A DNA stretch of 54,265 nt, from contig NZ_JXXU01000004.1 of assembly GCF_000967495.1 (NCBI RefSeq), forward strand, positions 1-54,265, given 5' to 3'. The stretch's first letter is position 1. Each line of letters opens with the position of its first letter. Source of the stretch: Vibrio neptunius. GTDB taxonomy: Bacteria; Pseudomonadota; Gammaproteobacteria; Enterobacterales; Vibrionaceae. The notes under the pieces are model-generated. The model worked only from the letters and a program-made list of their open reading frames with translations, made no database searches and was not told the DNA's origin. Below are positions 8,159 through 16,175 of the stretch, one piece after another. Position numbers and translations under genes: made by a program.

Positions 8159-9322
8159 ATGCCTTCAGAGTACAGAATCAAAAAGATCGTCGAGATCGGT
8201 GATACCTTACATCGTAGTGGCTGCGCTCCCTACAAATTAGAAAAATACACTCAATTTTATGCTCGTAAACATGGCGTCGATGTCATGATTCAAGCAACGC
8301 CAACCACGGTTAATTATCAGTTTCCCGACGATAACAATGCTGTGGTGATGAAACGCCATCAACCTGCTTCGATTAATCTCAGTTTACTGGCTAATACCAT
8401 CATTAGAATTAACCAACCGAGTAAGGAGCCCGTTCCGGAACCTGTCGGCTACCCCAAATGGGTGATCGCACTTGCGAACATGGGCATTCCTCCAGCATAT
8501 CTGATGCTAGTAGGCAGTACGTTAGAGGCGGTGTATATATCCATCTTTCTCGGTTTTCTCGCTTGGGGTGCACAACAAGTCTGCAAAGCTAGACGCTCCA
8601 TTGCGGTGGAGTTTGTGGCTGCCTTGGTGACTGGTGTTCTCGTCGCCTTTTTCGCAAGTACCAGTGTCGATCTTCCCGTATGGGCGTTGTGTATCGCCGC
8701 TATCGTCCTATTTGTCCCTGGTTTATCCATCGCTAACTCACTCGAATGTCTGGCATTTAACGATTTGGTATCTGGAACAAGCCTGCTAGGTCAGAGCTTT
8801 CTCACCCTAATCAAATTGTTTGTCGGCATTATGATGGGTTTGAACATCGGAGAAGCCATTTGGGGGCAGCCGGATATCACTTCTTACGTCAATGAGATAC
8901 CGACTTGGCTCCATATCTCAGGCCTATTTCTCATTTCAGCCTCCCTTGGCATCATTTTTAATGCCAGACCAACAGACATTCTGCTTGGTTTGCCAGTTGC
9001 TGTACTTGGCATGTGGGGACCGTTTTACCTAGGTTTCGAAAGTGGTTGGGTCGTGGGGACTTGGATTACCACCGTACTGATCACGCTCTACGGCACTTGG
9101 GTAGCGAAGAAGATGGAACTCACAGGGTCTATCTATATTGTCCAGGGCATCATCATCTTGGTACCAGGTAGTCGAGTTTTGGTCAGTGCTGGGCAATCTG
9201 TGTTTGAGCAATCCATTTTACCTATTCCCAGTATTGGTCTTTCAGCACTGTTTATGTTTTCAGCGATCGTCGCTGGTCAGGTAACGGCTTATTCTATCTA
9301 CTCTCCGCGAATCGAACGATAG
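8159..9322 (+). CDS. Threonine/serine exporter family protein (ThrE type, fused halves)
   Basis: 387 residues. The N-terminal about 110 residues are cytoplasmic (EIGDTLHRSGCAPYKLEKY...), the part conserved in ThrE proteins (DUF1212). Then come about ten membrane spans forming the two halves of the transporter, including VPGLSIANSLECLAFNDLVSGTSLLGQSFLTLIKLF and a second VPGSRVLVSAG repeat. Both halves being in one chain matches Corynebacterium ThrE rather than the split YjjP/YjjB pair. Export of threonine and serine, or in the split relatives succinate, is family knowledge; the substrate here is not known. No good ribosome site precedes the ATG at 8159. Confidence 0.85.
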   Translation: MPSEYRIKKIVEIGDTLHRSGCAPYKLEKYTQFYARKHGVDVMIQATPTTVNYQFPDDNNAVVMKRHQPASINLSLLANTIIRINQPSKEPVPEPVGYPKWVIALANMGIPPAYLMLVGSTLEAVYISIFLGFLAWGAQQVCKARRSIAVEFVAALVTGVLVAFFASTSVDLPVWALCIAAIVLFVPGLSIANSLECLAFNDLVSGTSLLGQSFLTLIKLFVGIMMGLNIGEAIWGQPDITSYVNEIPTWLHISGLFLISASLGIIFNARPTDILLGLPVAVLGMWGPFYLGFESGWVVGTWITTVLITLYGTWVAKKMELTGSIYIVQGIIILVPGSRVLVSAGQSVFEQSILPIPSIGLSALFMFSAIVAGQVTAYSIYSPRIER

Positions 9323-9343
9323 TTACAACCCGTAGCGATAAAT

Positions 9344-9392
9344 AGAGCCCTATTCGAAAGCAGCTGTTTAAGCAGCTTTTGAATAGGGCTCT
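9344..9392 (-). promoter_or_regulatory. Long hairpin spanning the arfA stop codon
   Basis: About 20 paired bases (agagccctattc and reverse complement, continuing into gctg/cagc) with the arfA stop codon in the loop. On the minus strand the 5' arm lies within the last arfA codons. Such hairpins in arfA genes cause transcription stop or RNase III cleavage before the stop codon. It may also serve the convergent exporter gene. Confidence 0.75.
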
Positions 9393-9580
9393 TTGCCCTT
9401 ATGTTTTAGCTTGCGTGTAAAGCTTCCCTTTCCTTTTCCTGCCTTTTCGACACGTGTTTTAAATAGTTGACTGGTGACAACCGCTTTTAGCGCATTATCT
9501 TGTACTTCACCTCGCCCGACGTCTAAATTCGCTCGAAGAGAAGCGACATCATTCTTTTTTTTTCTGGCACTCTTGCCCAT
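9368..9580 (-). CDS. arfA: Alternative ribosome-rescue factor ArfA
   Basis: 70 residues. The middle part VQDNALKAVVTSQLFKTRVEK followed by GKGKGSFTRKxKHK matches the conserved ArfA segment of E. coli ([34 protein letters not shown]). ArfA binds the empty mRNA channel of stalled ribosomes and recruits RF2 to free them when trans-translation fails. The N-terminus is lysine-rich and the C-terminus short, without the hydrophobic degron tail of the E. coli full-length form. A strong hairpin covers the last codons and the stop, matching the known control in which arfA mRNA is itself made as a non-stop message and is thus silenced by tmRNA. Confidence 0.9.
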   Translation of the reverse strand: MGKSARKKKNDVASLRANLDVGRGEVQDNALKAVVTSQLFKTRVEKAGKGKGSFTRKLKHKGKEPYSKAA

Positions 9581-9959
9581 AATTTTGTCCTGCTTTGATT
9601 TTACAAACGACTACCATTCGATGATAAATTACTCATCAAGGCCATATTTGGTAGAATAAATCACTAAACAAACGAATGTTACACTATCTACAGCCCATAC
9701 AGTAATATTTCCGAAACTATACATAGCGCAAGTTTCGGATGAAAAGAGCATAGTAACGGAAAACTATCATATGAATTTTATTGACTTAGTGCCACTTAGC
9801 TTTAGACTAGAGGGCAGCTAGAAAACGGTTCTTGTTTTTATTTCGCCGTTTCGTTGGATTTCTTGTATTTCTTCCGTAACGTCGTGCGCAATAGCAATCT
9901 CCTTTTCCACGCTATCGTTGCCGTCATGGCTTTTACAAGATTTATCAAGGATATACATT
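9581..9959. other. cspV promoter and long 5' leader
   Basis: About 380 bases between arfA and the cold shock gene. The long gap is in line with the extended, structured leaders of cspA-type mRNAs, which act as cold sensors. A 67-residue antisense frame here (9818-10021) has no independent support. The transcription start is not assigned. Confidence 0.45.
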
Positions 9960-10169
9960 ATGTCTAACACTGTTACTGGTACAGTTAAATGGTTCAACGA
10001 AACTAAAGGTTTCGGTTTCATCCAACAAGAAAACGGCCCTGACGTTTTCGCTCACTTCTCTGCAATCACTGGCGACGGTTTCCGTACTCTAGTTGAAGGT
10101 CAAAAAGTTGAGTTCACTGTATCTCAAGGTCAAAAAGGCCCACAAGCTGAGAACATCAAACTAGTTTAA
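9960..10169 (+). CDS. cspV: Cold shock protein (CspA family)
   Basis: 69 residues from the ATG at 9960, preceded by CAAGGAT; an upstream in-frame ATG at 9918 is rejected because the added residues are not of the family. The single cold shock domain shows RNP1 KGFGFI and RNP2 DVFAHF. The protein is an RNA chaperone that melts secondary structure in the cold. The symbol follows the Vibrio gene located close to hmp. A strong terminator follows directly. Confidence 0.92.
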   Translation: MSNTVTGTVKWFNETKGFGFIQQENGPDVFAHFSAITGDGFRTLVEGQKVEFTVSQGQKGPQAENIKLV

Positions 10170-10197
10170 TTTTTAACTAGCTAGATAAAGTTTTATA

Positions 10198-10227
10198 ATA
10201 GCCAGCTTCAAGCTGGCTATTTTTTTA
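10198..10227 (+). terminator. Rho-independent terminator of cspV
   Basis: Stem atagccagctt / aagctggctat followed by seven T. Confidence 0.93.
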
Positions 10228-10243
10228 TGTGTAGTAAACGACT

Positions 10244-10783
10244 ATGGCACTCAAACCCACTATCTATAAGTTTCGAATTTCGCTCTCGGACACTAACCGT
10301 GACGTCTACGACTCTCCGCAACTAACTATCGCACAGCACCCATCAGAAACCATTCCACGAATGATGGCGCGTATTCTGGCTTACTGTATTCAATATCAAC
10401 CAGAACTTGCATTCACTAAAGGCCTATCTTCGATTGAAGAACCGGATCTCTGGATCAAAGCACTTGATGATACGATCCTACACTGGATTGAAATTGGTGA
10501 ACCTTCCCTTGATCGTATTAAGAAAGCCACTCGCTTAGCTAAAAGGGTCGACATCTTCACCTTTACCAGCAAATCTGACGTTTGGTGGGCACAAACCAAA
10601 AACAAATCTCACCAATATGACGCCAATATATATCGACTCAGTGCAGAAGGCATCGATGCTTTGTCCGAAGTCGTTGAACGCGGAATGGATTTATCCGTGA
10701 TGATTACTGGCAGCAGTTTGTTTATTGACTGTGACAAAGGCTCATTTGAAGTTCAGATCGAGACTCTACAATCTAATGACTGA
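10244..10783 (+). CDS. yaeQ: YaeQ family protein
   Basis: 179 residues, the normal length for YaeQ. It opens with MALKPTIYKFRISLSDTNRDVYDS and contains HPSETIPRMMARILAYCIQY, EEPDLW and DIFTFTSKSDVWW, which match the family. YaeQ proteins have a PD-(D/E)xK-like fold; an early proposal linked E. coli YaeQ to hemolysin expression, but no enzymatic role is settled. It overlaps the next gene by 8 nt, so the two are coupled, and a bidirectional terminator follows that gene. Confidence 0.92.
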   Translation: MALKPTIYKFRISLSDTNRDVYDSPQLTIAQHPSETIPRMMARILAYCIQYQPELAFTKGLSSIEEPDLWIKALDDTILHWIEIGEPSLDRIKKATRLAKRVDIFTFTSKSDVWWAQTKNKSHQYDANIYRLSAEGIDALSEVVERGMDLSVMITGSSLFIDCDKGSFEVQIETLQSND

Positions 10784-11312
10784 TCTGGAACAGGCATTCA
10801 CAGCTATTAGCGCAGAGTCACTGGACGCCGTAAAGGAACATCCCAAACTGTGGCAGCAGTTTTTGCAGCAACAATCGGCCTTGTTTGACAAAGTAAAACA
10901 GAATAAACCCAATAGCGCCGACGAATCCCATTTACTCGGCATCATGACGAAAGCGCATATTGAGTGCCTGTCTCGCGTTGAAACCAACCGAGAAGCGGTT
11001 CAAGCCATGTGGAAAGCATTACACGATAACCTTGGTGAGCAAAATGCCAAGCAATTCGAGTATCAAGATTATCAAATGCTAACTCTGGTAACACATGTCT
11101 GGCTCTATATTCAGGGTTATCTGAAAATGGATTTCAGCCTGGCTAATGACCACGCTGCAACAACCGCTAATCTACAAAACGACCTTTCTGGTCTAGATGT
11201 CAATGCCATCCGGACACAGTATCTCGCGAGCTACTACTTAGGAAACGACAACTCCCCAGTAACGCAACGAAGCAATCCTATCTGGAGCTGGTTCAAACGC
11301 ACCTTCGGTTGA
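10776..11312 (+). CDS. Hypothetical protein coupled to yaeQ
   Basis: 178 residues from the ATG at 10776, which overlaps the yaeQ end by 8 nt; the open frame further upstream lies within yaeQ. It is helical, cytoplasmic and without a known motif. The middle has GEQNAKQFEYQDYQMLTLVTHVWLYIQGYLKMD, a likely amphipathic helix pair. The C-terminal WSWFKRTFG is basic and aromatic and could touch membrane. I do not recognise the family. The overlap suggests that it works with YaeQ or is balanced with it. Confidence 0.7.
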   Translation: MTDLEQAFTAISAESLDAVKEHPKLWQQFLQQQSALFDKVKQNKPNSADESHLLGIMTKAHIECLSRVETNREAVQAMWKALHDNLGEQNAKQFEYQDYQMLTLVTHVWLYIQGYLKMDFSLANDHAATTANLQNDLSGLDVNAIRTQYLASYYLGNDNSPVTQRSNPIWSWFKRTFG

Positions 11313-11314
11313 TT

Positions 11315-11345
11315 AAAAAGGGCTTCCCAATGGGAAGCCCTTTAT
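11315..11345. terminator. Bidirectional rho-independent terminator
   Basis: Stem aaagggcttccc / gggaagcccttt with an AAT loop, A run before and T run after, between the yaeQ pair (plus) and hmp (minus). Confidence 0.92.
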
Positions 11346-11350
11346 CAATC

Positions 11351-12523
11351 TTAAAGATTGGTATGAGGTCCAAACACTTCGTAGTGAATTCGATCTCTTG
11401 TCACACCCAATCCTTCTAACTGCTTAACCACCACTTCCATAAACGCGACCGGCCCACAAAGATAAAAGTCAGCACTGCTTAACGGTAACTCGCGTTCCAC
11501 TAAAGACAGGTTCATCTGTCCTTCGAAATGAGCCTGATCGTTTAAGTACCATGTAAACTGCTGCCAACCGCGCTGTGAAATCAGCTGTTCTGTTTCACTC
11601 TTGAAGGTATGTTGTTCAGCGTTATTACAAGCGTAAAGGTACGAGACGTCTTTTTTATTAGCCGCAGCCAATGTTTGCAGCATCGACTGGATTGGTGTCG
11701 CGCCAACGCCGGCAGAAATCAGAACCACTGGCGCGTCTTTATCTTGATAGTAGAAATCACCTGCTGGTGCATATAAATGAACTGTATCGCCTTCATTTAC
11801 TTCGTCATGCATGAAATTAGATACCAATCCATTGTATTCCCCAACTTCACGTTTAACAGAAATTCGGTAGTTTTTGCCATTAGGTTTCTGAGACAGAGAG
11901 TACTGACGAATTTCATTGTGCTCGCCTGCAGACGGCTTAACTTCAACACCAACGTACTGGCCAGGGTTGTAATCCAACACATCACCACCATCCTTTGGTT
12001 CAAGCACAAAACTGGTAACGTATTCTGATTCAGGTTGCTTCTGTTTAACCACAAACTGACGTGCGTTTTCCCAGCCACCAATGGCTTGCTTACGCTGAAG
12101 ATACAGCTCGCCTTCACGATCAATAAACACTTTTGCCAAGAACAGATATGCCGCTGTCCATGCCTCTTCCACTTCTTTGGTAAATGCCTCTGAAGCCAAT
12201 TCGCGCAAGGTTTCAATTAGGTGATGGCCAACAATCTGGTAGTGTTCAGCTTGAATGTTAAAGCTGGTGTGTTTGTGTGCAATGCGTTCAACTGCTGATG
12301 TCAGTGCTTCAAGGTTTTCAATATTCTTGGCGTAAGCCGCTACCGCTTCAAACAGAGCAACACTTTGACGACCGGTTTTCTGGTGCGTCATGTTGAAGAT
12401 ATCTTTCAGCTCTGGGTTGTGCGAAAACATTCGTTGATAAAAATGCTGTGTTAAAGCCGGGCCAGCATTTTCTAACAAAGGGATGGTACTTTTTACGACT
12501 TCGATATGTTGATTGTTGAGCAT
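11351..12523 (-). CDS. hmp: Flavohemoprotein, nitric oxide dioxygenase
   Basis: 390 residues, full family length. Residues 1-140 are a globin domain with the proximal histidine region AHKHTSFNIQAEHYQIVGHHL. Residues about 150-260 are the FAD domain with RQYSLS, and the C-terminal third is the NAD domain with ISAGVGATPIQSML and YLCGPVAFMEVV. The enzyme oxidises NO to nitrate with O2 and NAD(P)H in the cytoplasm. It is divergent from norR, with a sigma-54 promoter and NorR-type boxes between them, so it is very likely NorR-activated under nitrosative stress. A clear GAGGAG ribosome site precedes the start. Confidence 0.96.
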   Translation of the reverse strand: MLNNQHIEVVKSTIPLLENAGPALTQHFYQRMFSHNPELKDIFNMTHQKTGRQSVALFEAVAAYAKNIENLEALTSAVERIAHKHTSFNIQAEHYQIVGHHLIETLRELASEAFTKEVEEAWTAAYLFLAKVFIDREGELYLQRKQAIGGWENARQFVVKQKQPESEYVTSFVLEPKDGGDVLDYNPGQYVGVEVKPSAGEHNEIRQYSLSQKPNGKNYRISVKREVGEYNGLVSNFMHDEVNEGDTVHLYAPAGDFYYQDKDAPVVLISAGVGATPIQSMLQTLAAANKKDVSYLYACNNAEQHTFKSETEQLISQRGWQQFTWYLNDQAHFEGQMNLSLVERELPLSSADFYLCGPVAFMEVVVKQLEGLGVTRDRIHYEVFGPHTNL

Positions 12524-12567
12524 CTTGATTCTCTCCTCAGTGGGGGGGTTATCTTTTCCCTTCTATG

Positions 12568-12584
12568 AGCACAATTGATGCCAA
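12568..12584 (-). promoter_or_regulatory. Sigma-54 promoter of hmp
   Basis: On the minus strand: TTGGCA-TCAAT-TGTGC, i.e. GG and GC dinucleotides exactly 10 bases apart in a -24/-12 consensus. It lies about 45-60 bases upstream of the hmp start. Confidence 0.75.
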
Positions 12585-12637
12585 GTTTAAAAACTACCTA
12601 ATTACTTGGATTTTATAGTATTATCCTTTGACATAAT

Positions 12638-12672
12638 GTCATTATGACACAGTTGAATTATGTCCAAATGAC
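12638..12672. promoter_or_regulatory. Two NorR-type enhancer boxes
   Basis: Two GT-N7-AC elements: GTCATTATGAC (12638-12648) and GTCCAAATGAC (12662-12672), 24 bases apart and upstream of the sigma-54 promoter. The pattern matches the known NorR half-sites; three are common in E. coli, a third is not clear here. Confidence 0.65.
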
Positions 12673-12767
12673 TCTAAAATATAATAATCACACATTCGTA
12701 TTGGTTACTTTTACTTCACTGCATTTTGCACATAAGTAACCGACGCACTCTGGAGCTTAGCCTTACC

Positions 12768-14357
12768 ATGCAAGACATTTCAGTTTCTACACTGATCGAT
12801 ATGACCATTGGCCTCGCGACGGGTCACAACGAACATGACCGATTCAATAAGTTGCTTGATGCGATTCGTAAAGCCATCCAATGTGACAGCGTCGCTTTAC
12901 TGTCTCTGCAAGGTGACACTTTGGTTCCACTTGCCATTCAAGGTTTAACAAGAGACACACTAGGCCGTCGTTTTAAAGTTGAGGAACACCCAAGATTCGA
13001 GGCGATCTGCGCATCAAAAGCCGCAGTGCGTTTCGACGCTGACTGTGAACTGCCTGATCCATTCGACAACCTCCTTCTCGATTACGATGGTGACCTGCCG
13101 ATGCACGCCTGTATGGGGTTACCTTTGCTATACTCGGACAAACTACTTGGCATCCTGACGCTTGATAGCTTAACACCCAACGTTTTTGACCAAATCCCTA
13201 CTCGCAGTTTAGACGCCCTGTCCGCAATATTAGCTTCAACGCTTAAAGTGGCAATGACCGTTAACCAACTAGAACACCAAGCTAAGCAGACACAGCAAAG
13301 ATTTGAAGAACTCAATGAAGATGCATGGGAGCGTGATGGAGGAGAGATCATTGGAACCAGCAGTAAAATGATCTCGTTGAAATCGGACATTGATGTAGTC
13401 GCTCCATCCAACTTTAACATTTTGATCAACGGAGAAACAGGGGTAGGCAAAGAGCTTGTAGCGCGTAGCCTCCATCATTTATCTCATCGTCGTAAGCAGC
13501 CCCTGGTCTACGTCAATTGCGCGGCTATCCCAGAAAGCTTGGTCGAAAGTGAATTGTTTGGCCATGTAAAAGGCGCCTTTACCGGGGCAGATAAATCACG
13601 CCTTGGCAAGTTTGCCCTTGCCGATGGCGGTACCCTATTTCTCGATGAGATTGGTGAACTGCCACTCGCGGCACAAAGTAAGATTCTACGGGCCTTGCAG
13701 AACAATGAAATCCAGCCAGTTGGGCAGGATAAGGTCGAGACCATCGATGTGCGTGTGCTTGCAGCGACCAATCGTGACCTAAAAGAAGAAGTCAGCGAAG
13801 GCCGTTTCCGTTCTGATCTCTACCATCGCCTCAGTGTTTATCCGATCAGCGTGCCGCCACTCCGACAACGTGAAGGCGATATCGTTTTGCTAGCGGGTTA
13901 TTTTTTAGAGCAGGCTCGTCGTAAACTGGGAATAGTGCAAATAAAGCTCGGGAAAGATGCCCAACTCGTACTTTCGCGTTATAACTGGCCGGGTAACGTG
14001 CGAGAGCTGGAACATGTCATTAATCGCGCGGCTTTAAAAGCCCGAGCAAAGGGCAACAATGGCAAATTGATCACCGTATCCATTGACGATATCGGTGAGC
14101 TCCATTCTCTGCCCACCGAAAACTCGGTGGCGATACCAAGCCCTGCAAAACAGATTGAAGCGATAAATGGAACTCAGGGGCTACGTGAGTCGACAGAAGC
14201 TTTTCAGCGAGAACTCATTACACTTGCGTTAACCGAAGCAGAATTTAACTGGGCTAAAGCGGCCAGACAGCTAAAAACCGACCGAGCAAATCTAACCAGG
14301 TTGGCAAAACGATTAGGTATTACTGTCACTAAGCAGCACAAGATAAGTACTAATTAA
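12768..14357 (+). CDS. norR: NO-responsive sigma-54 activator NorR
   Basis: 529 residues from the ATG at 12768 (MQDISVSTLIDM...), which matches the start of known NorR; the upstream extension to 12726 is rejected. An N-terminal GAF domain (1-180), where the NO-sensing iron is bound, contains LGRRF, RFDADCELPDPFDNL and ACMGLPL. The AAA+ domain shows Walker A GETGVGKE, the sigma-54 contact loop GAFTGA, Walker B LFLDEIGELP and an arginine finger region. A Fis-type helix-turn-helix ends the protein. Divergent from hmp, which is the expected target. Confidence 0.95.
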   Translation: MQDISVSTLIDMTIGLATGHNEHDRFNKLLDAIRKAIQCDSVALLSLQGDTLVPLAIQGLTRDTLGRRFKVEEHPRFEAICASKAAVRFDADCELPDPFDNLLLDYDGDLPMHACMGLPLLYSDKLLGILTLDSLTPNVFDQIPTRSLDALSAILASTLKVAMTVNQLEHQAKQTQQRFEELNEDAWERDGGEIIGTSSKMISLKSDIDVVAPSNFNILINGETGVGKELVARSLHHLSHRRKQPLVYVNCAAIPESLVESELFGHVKGAFTGADKSRLGKFALADGGTLFLDEIGELPLAAQSKILRALQNNEIQPVGQDKVETIDVRVLAATNRDLKEEVSEGRFRSDLYHRLSVYPISVPPLRQREGDIVLLAGYFLEQARRKLGIVQIKLGKDAQLVLSRYNWPGNVRELEHVINRAALKARAKGNNGKLITVSIDDIGELHSLPTENSVAIPSPAKQIEAINGTQGLRESTEAFQRELITLALTEAEFNWAKAARQLKTDRANLTRLAKRLGITVTKQHKISTN

Positions 14358-14459
14358 CAGGGAACTTGGTTACAATGCCAACACTCATTATTCGAGATAC
14401 AAAAGTGGGAGAAAACCCACATTAAAGTCGCTCAATTTGTTGTTTTTGAAAGGAAGATT

Positions 14460-14819
14460 ATGAAGTTCATCCGTTGGTTCCTTGGCCGTGTTATCCTATT
14501 GCTTAACTTTGTCTTCTCACCAAAAGGCGTGAAGCGTACGCAAGAAGACCAGCAGGCGGTCAATGAAAAAGCTCAGTCTCTTGCCCTCTATCAGTTTGAG
14601 GCGTGCCCATTTTGCGTCAAAGTTCGTCGTGCTATGAAGCGTCAGTCAGTCAATGTTGAGCTGCGCGATGCTAAAACAAATCAGGCACACCGTTCTGAAC
14701 TCGAAGCTGGCGGTGGCAAAATCAAAGTGCCATGTCTGAGAATCGAGAAAGAAGGCAAAGTAGAATGGATGTACGAGTCTTCTGATATTGTGGCTTACTT
14801 GGAGCAAGAGTTCGCCTAA
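14460..14819 (+). CDS. Membrane-anchored glutaredoxin-like protein
   Basis: 119 residues. A short hydrophobic N-terminal anchor (FIRWFLGRVILLLNFVFSP) is followed by a glutaredoxin fold with the active site CPFC and the glutathione-side features KVPCLRI and SSDIVAYL. It is a thiol-disulfide oxidoreductase, probably facing the cytoplasm given the positive residues after the anchor. The next gene (HAD) begins 20 nt downstream and likely shares the transcript. It follows norR by 100 bases with its own GAAAGGAAG ribosome site. Confidence 0.87.
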   Translation: MKFIRWFLGRVILLLNFVFSPKGVKRTQEDQQAVNEKAQSLALYQFEACPFCVKVRRAMKRQSVNVELRDAKTNQAHRSELEAGGGKIKVPCLRIEKEGKVEWMYESSDIVAYLEQEFA

Positions 14820-14839
14820 ATTGCGCTAAGGAAAAGTTC

Positions 14840-15460
14840 ATGGATGTTGTTGTGCTGGAAATTCCCGAGATTAAAGCGATCGTCTTTGATCTGGACAATA
14901 CTTTAGTCAGCTCAGACTTGGACTTTCAATGGTTACGAACACAAGTCGGCTGTCCCAAGGACGTCGACTTGTTGACTTTTATCGATGAGCTGGAGTGCAC
15001 TCAATCTGCTCTAAGGGCCAAACAGTTAGTCCTTCAACACGAGCTGGATGATGCAGATCATTCCTCGCCTATGCCCGGCTGTCATGAGTTACTTGACTTC
15101 ATCGCCAAACAGCAACTTCACACCGCGATCATTACTCGCAACTGTCAACAAGCTTCTCAGCGCAAGGTTGCCCACAATCAGCTTAATATTTCTCGTATCA
15201 TCAGTCGCGAACATTTCCCACCTAAACCGGCTCCAGATTCACTTCTAGCACTCGCAAAAGAGTGGCAATTGGATCCGCAACAAATTCTCTACGTAGGTGA
15301 TTATGTCTATGACCTACAAGCAGCAAGTAACGCGTGTATGCCGTCTTGTCTCGTGACTCATGGTAAACCGAGTACATTTACTCAACATGCTTCATTGACC
15401 GTGAATCATCTCAGCGATCTATTGGACTTGTTCTCAACTTTTTATCAACAAAAAAACTGA
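14840..15460 (+). CDS. HAD-superfamily hydrolase
   Basis: 206 residues. Motif I is VFDLDNTL (nucleophile D and acid/base D), motif II the IITRN segment, motif III the lysine in FPPKPAPDSLL, and motif IV GDYVYDLQAA. A helical cap lies between motifs I and II, so a subclass I phosphatase of the phosphoglycolate phosphatase type. The substrate cannot be told. An AAGGA ribosome site lies 8 nt upstream of ATG 14840; it follows the glutaredoxin gene closely. Confidence 0.87.
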   Translation: MDVVVLEIPEIKAIVFDLDNTLVSSDLDFQWLRTQVGCPKDVDLLTFIDELECTQSALRAKQLVLQHELDDADHSSPMPGCHELLDFIAKQQLHTAIITRNCQQASQRKVAHNQLNISRIISREHFPPKPAPDSLLALAKEWQLDPQQILYVGDYVYDLQAASNACMPSCLVTHGKPSTFTQHASLTVNHLSDLLDLFSTFYQQKN

Positions 15461-15554
15461 AACTATTTCATGACTTAGCAGAAAGTAACCAATGGTTAAA
15501 AGTTGATCTGTGTGCAACAATAAAGTTCTAAACCTAAGATCTGCGAACTGGATA

Positions 15555-16175
15555 ATGTCAAAGAATAAAGTTTTAGTACTCTATGCCCACCCCTCTCAGC
15601 GACGCTCTGAAGTTAACCAACCACTGTTTAAAGCCTGTCATGCAGTCGAAGGAGTTACAGCGGTTGATCTGTATTACGAATACCCGACCTACAACATCAA
15701 TATCGATCGTGAGCAACAACGCCTAATCGACCACGATGTAATCGTATTTCAATTCCCACTTTACTGGTATTCAACACCTTCAATTTTAAAAGAGTGGCAA
15801 GACTTGGTATTGGAGTACGGCTTTGCTTATGGCCACGATGGTACTGTATTACACGGTAAAAAGTTTCTTTGTGCTCTCACTGCGGGTGGTCAAGAAGAAG
15901 CGTACCAAACAGAAGGATACAACCACTTCACCATACGTGAATTACTCCAACCTCTTGAACAAATGGCGACACTGACAGGTATGGAATACCTTGCTCCATT
16001 CGCTCTGTTTGGTGCACGTACCGCGAAAGAAGACGGTCGTATCAAAACACATGTTGAGGCTTGGCAAGCACTGTTATCGGCATTGGTTGAAGATAGAGTC
16101 GATTACGACAAAGCTGCAAAAGTCGAAAAACTCTGCCACTGTTTGGATGAAATTATTGTAGGAGGTTTACAATGA
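15555..16175 (+). CDS. kefG: KefF/KefG-type NAD(P)H quinone oxidoreductase, K+ efflux ancillary protein
   Basis: 206 residues from the ATG at 15555. Flavodoxin-like fold: LVLYAHPSQRRSEVNQ at the N-terminus (FMN phosphate site), FQFPLYWYSTPSILKEWQD and LCALTAGGQEEAY. These match the ancillary subunits KefF and KefG that bind and activate glutathione-gated K+/H+ antiporters. Its stop overlaps the start of the antiporter gene by 4 nt, as in kefG-kefB. I chose the symbol by this arrangement; kefF cannot be ruled out. Confidence 0.85.
   Translation: MSKNKVLVLYAHPSQRRSEVNQPLFKACHAVEGVTAVDLYYEYPTYNINIDREQQRLIDHDVIVFQFPLYWYSTPSILKEWQDLVLEYGFAYGHDGTVLHGKKFLCALTAGGQEEAYQTEGYNHFTIRELLQPLEQMATLTGMEYLAPFALFGARTAKEDGRIKTHVEAWQALLSALVEDRVDYDKAAKVEKLCHCLDEIIVGGLQ

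Noticed and set aside
9818..10021. 67-residue antisense frame over the cspV leader and start
   Set aside because: It lies opposite a clear cold shock gene, has no ribosome site and no recognisable sequence.
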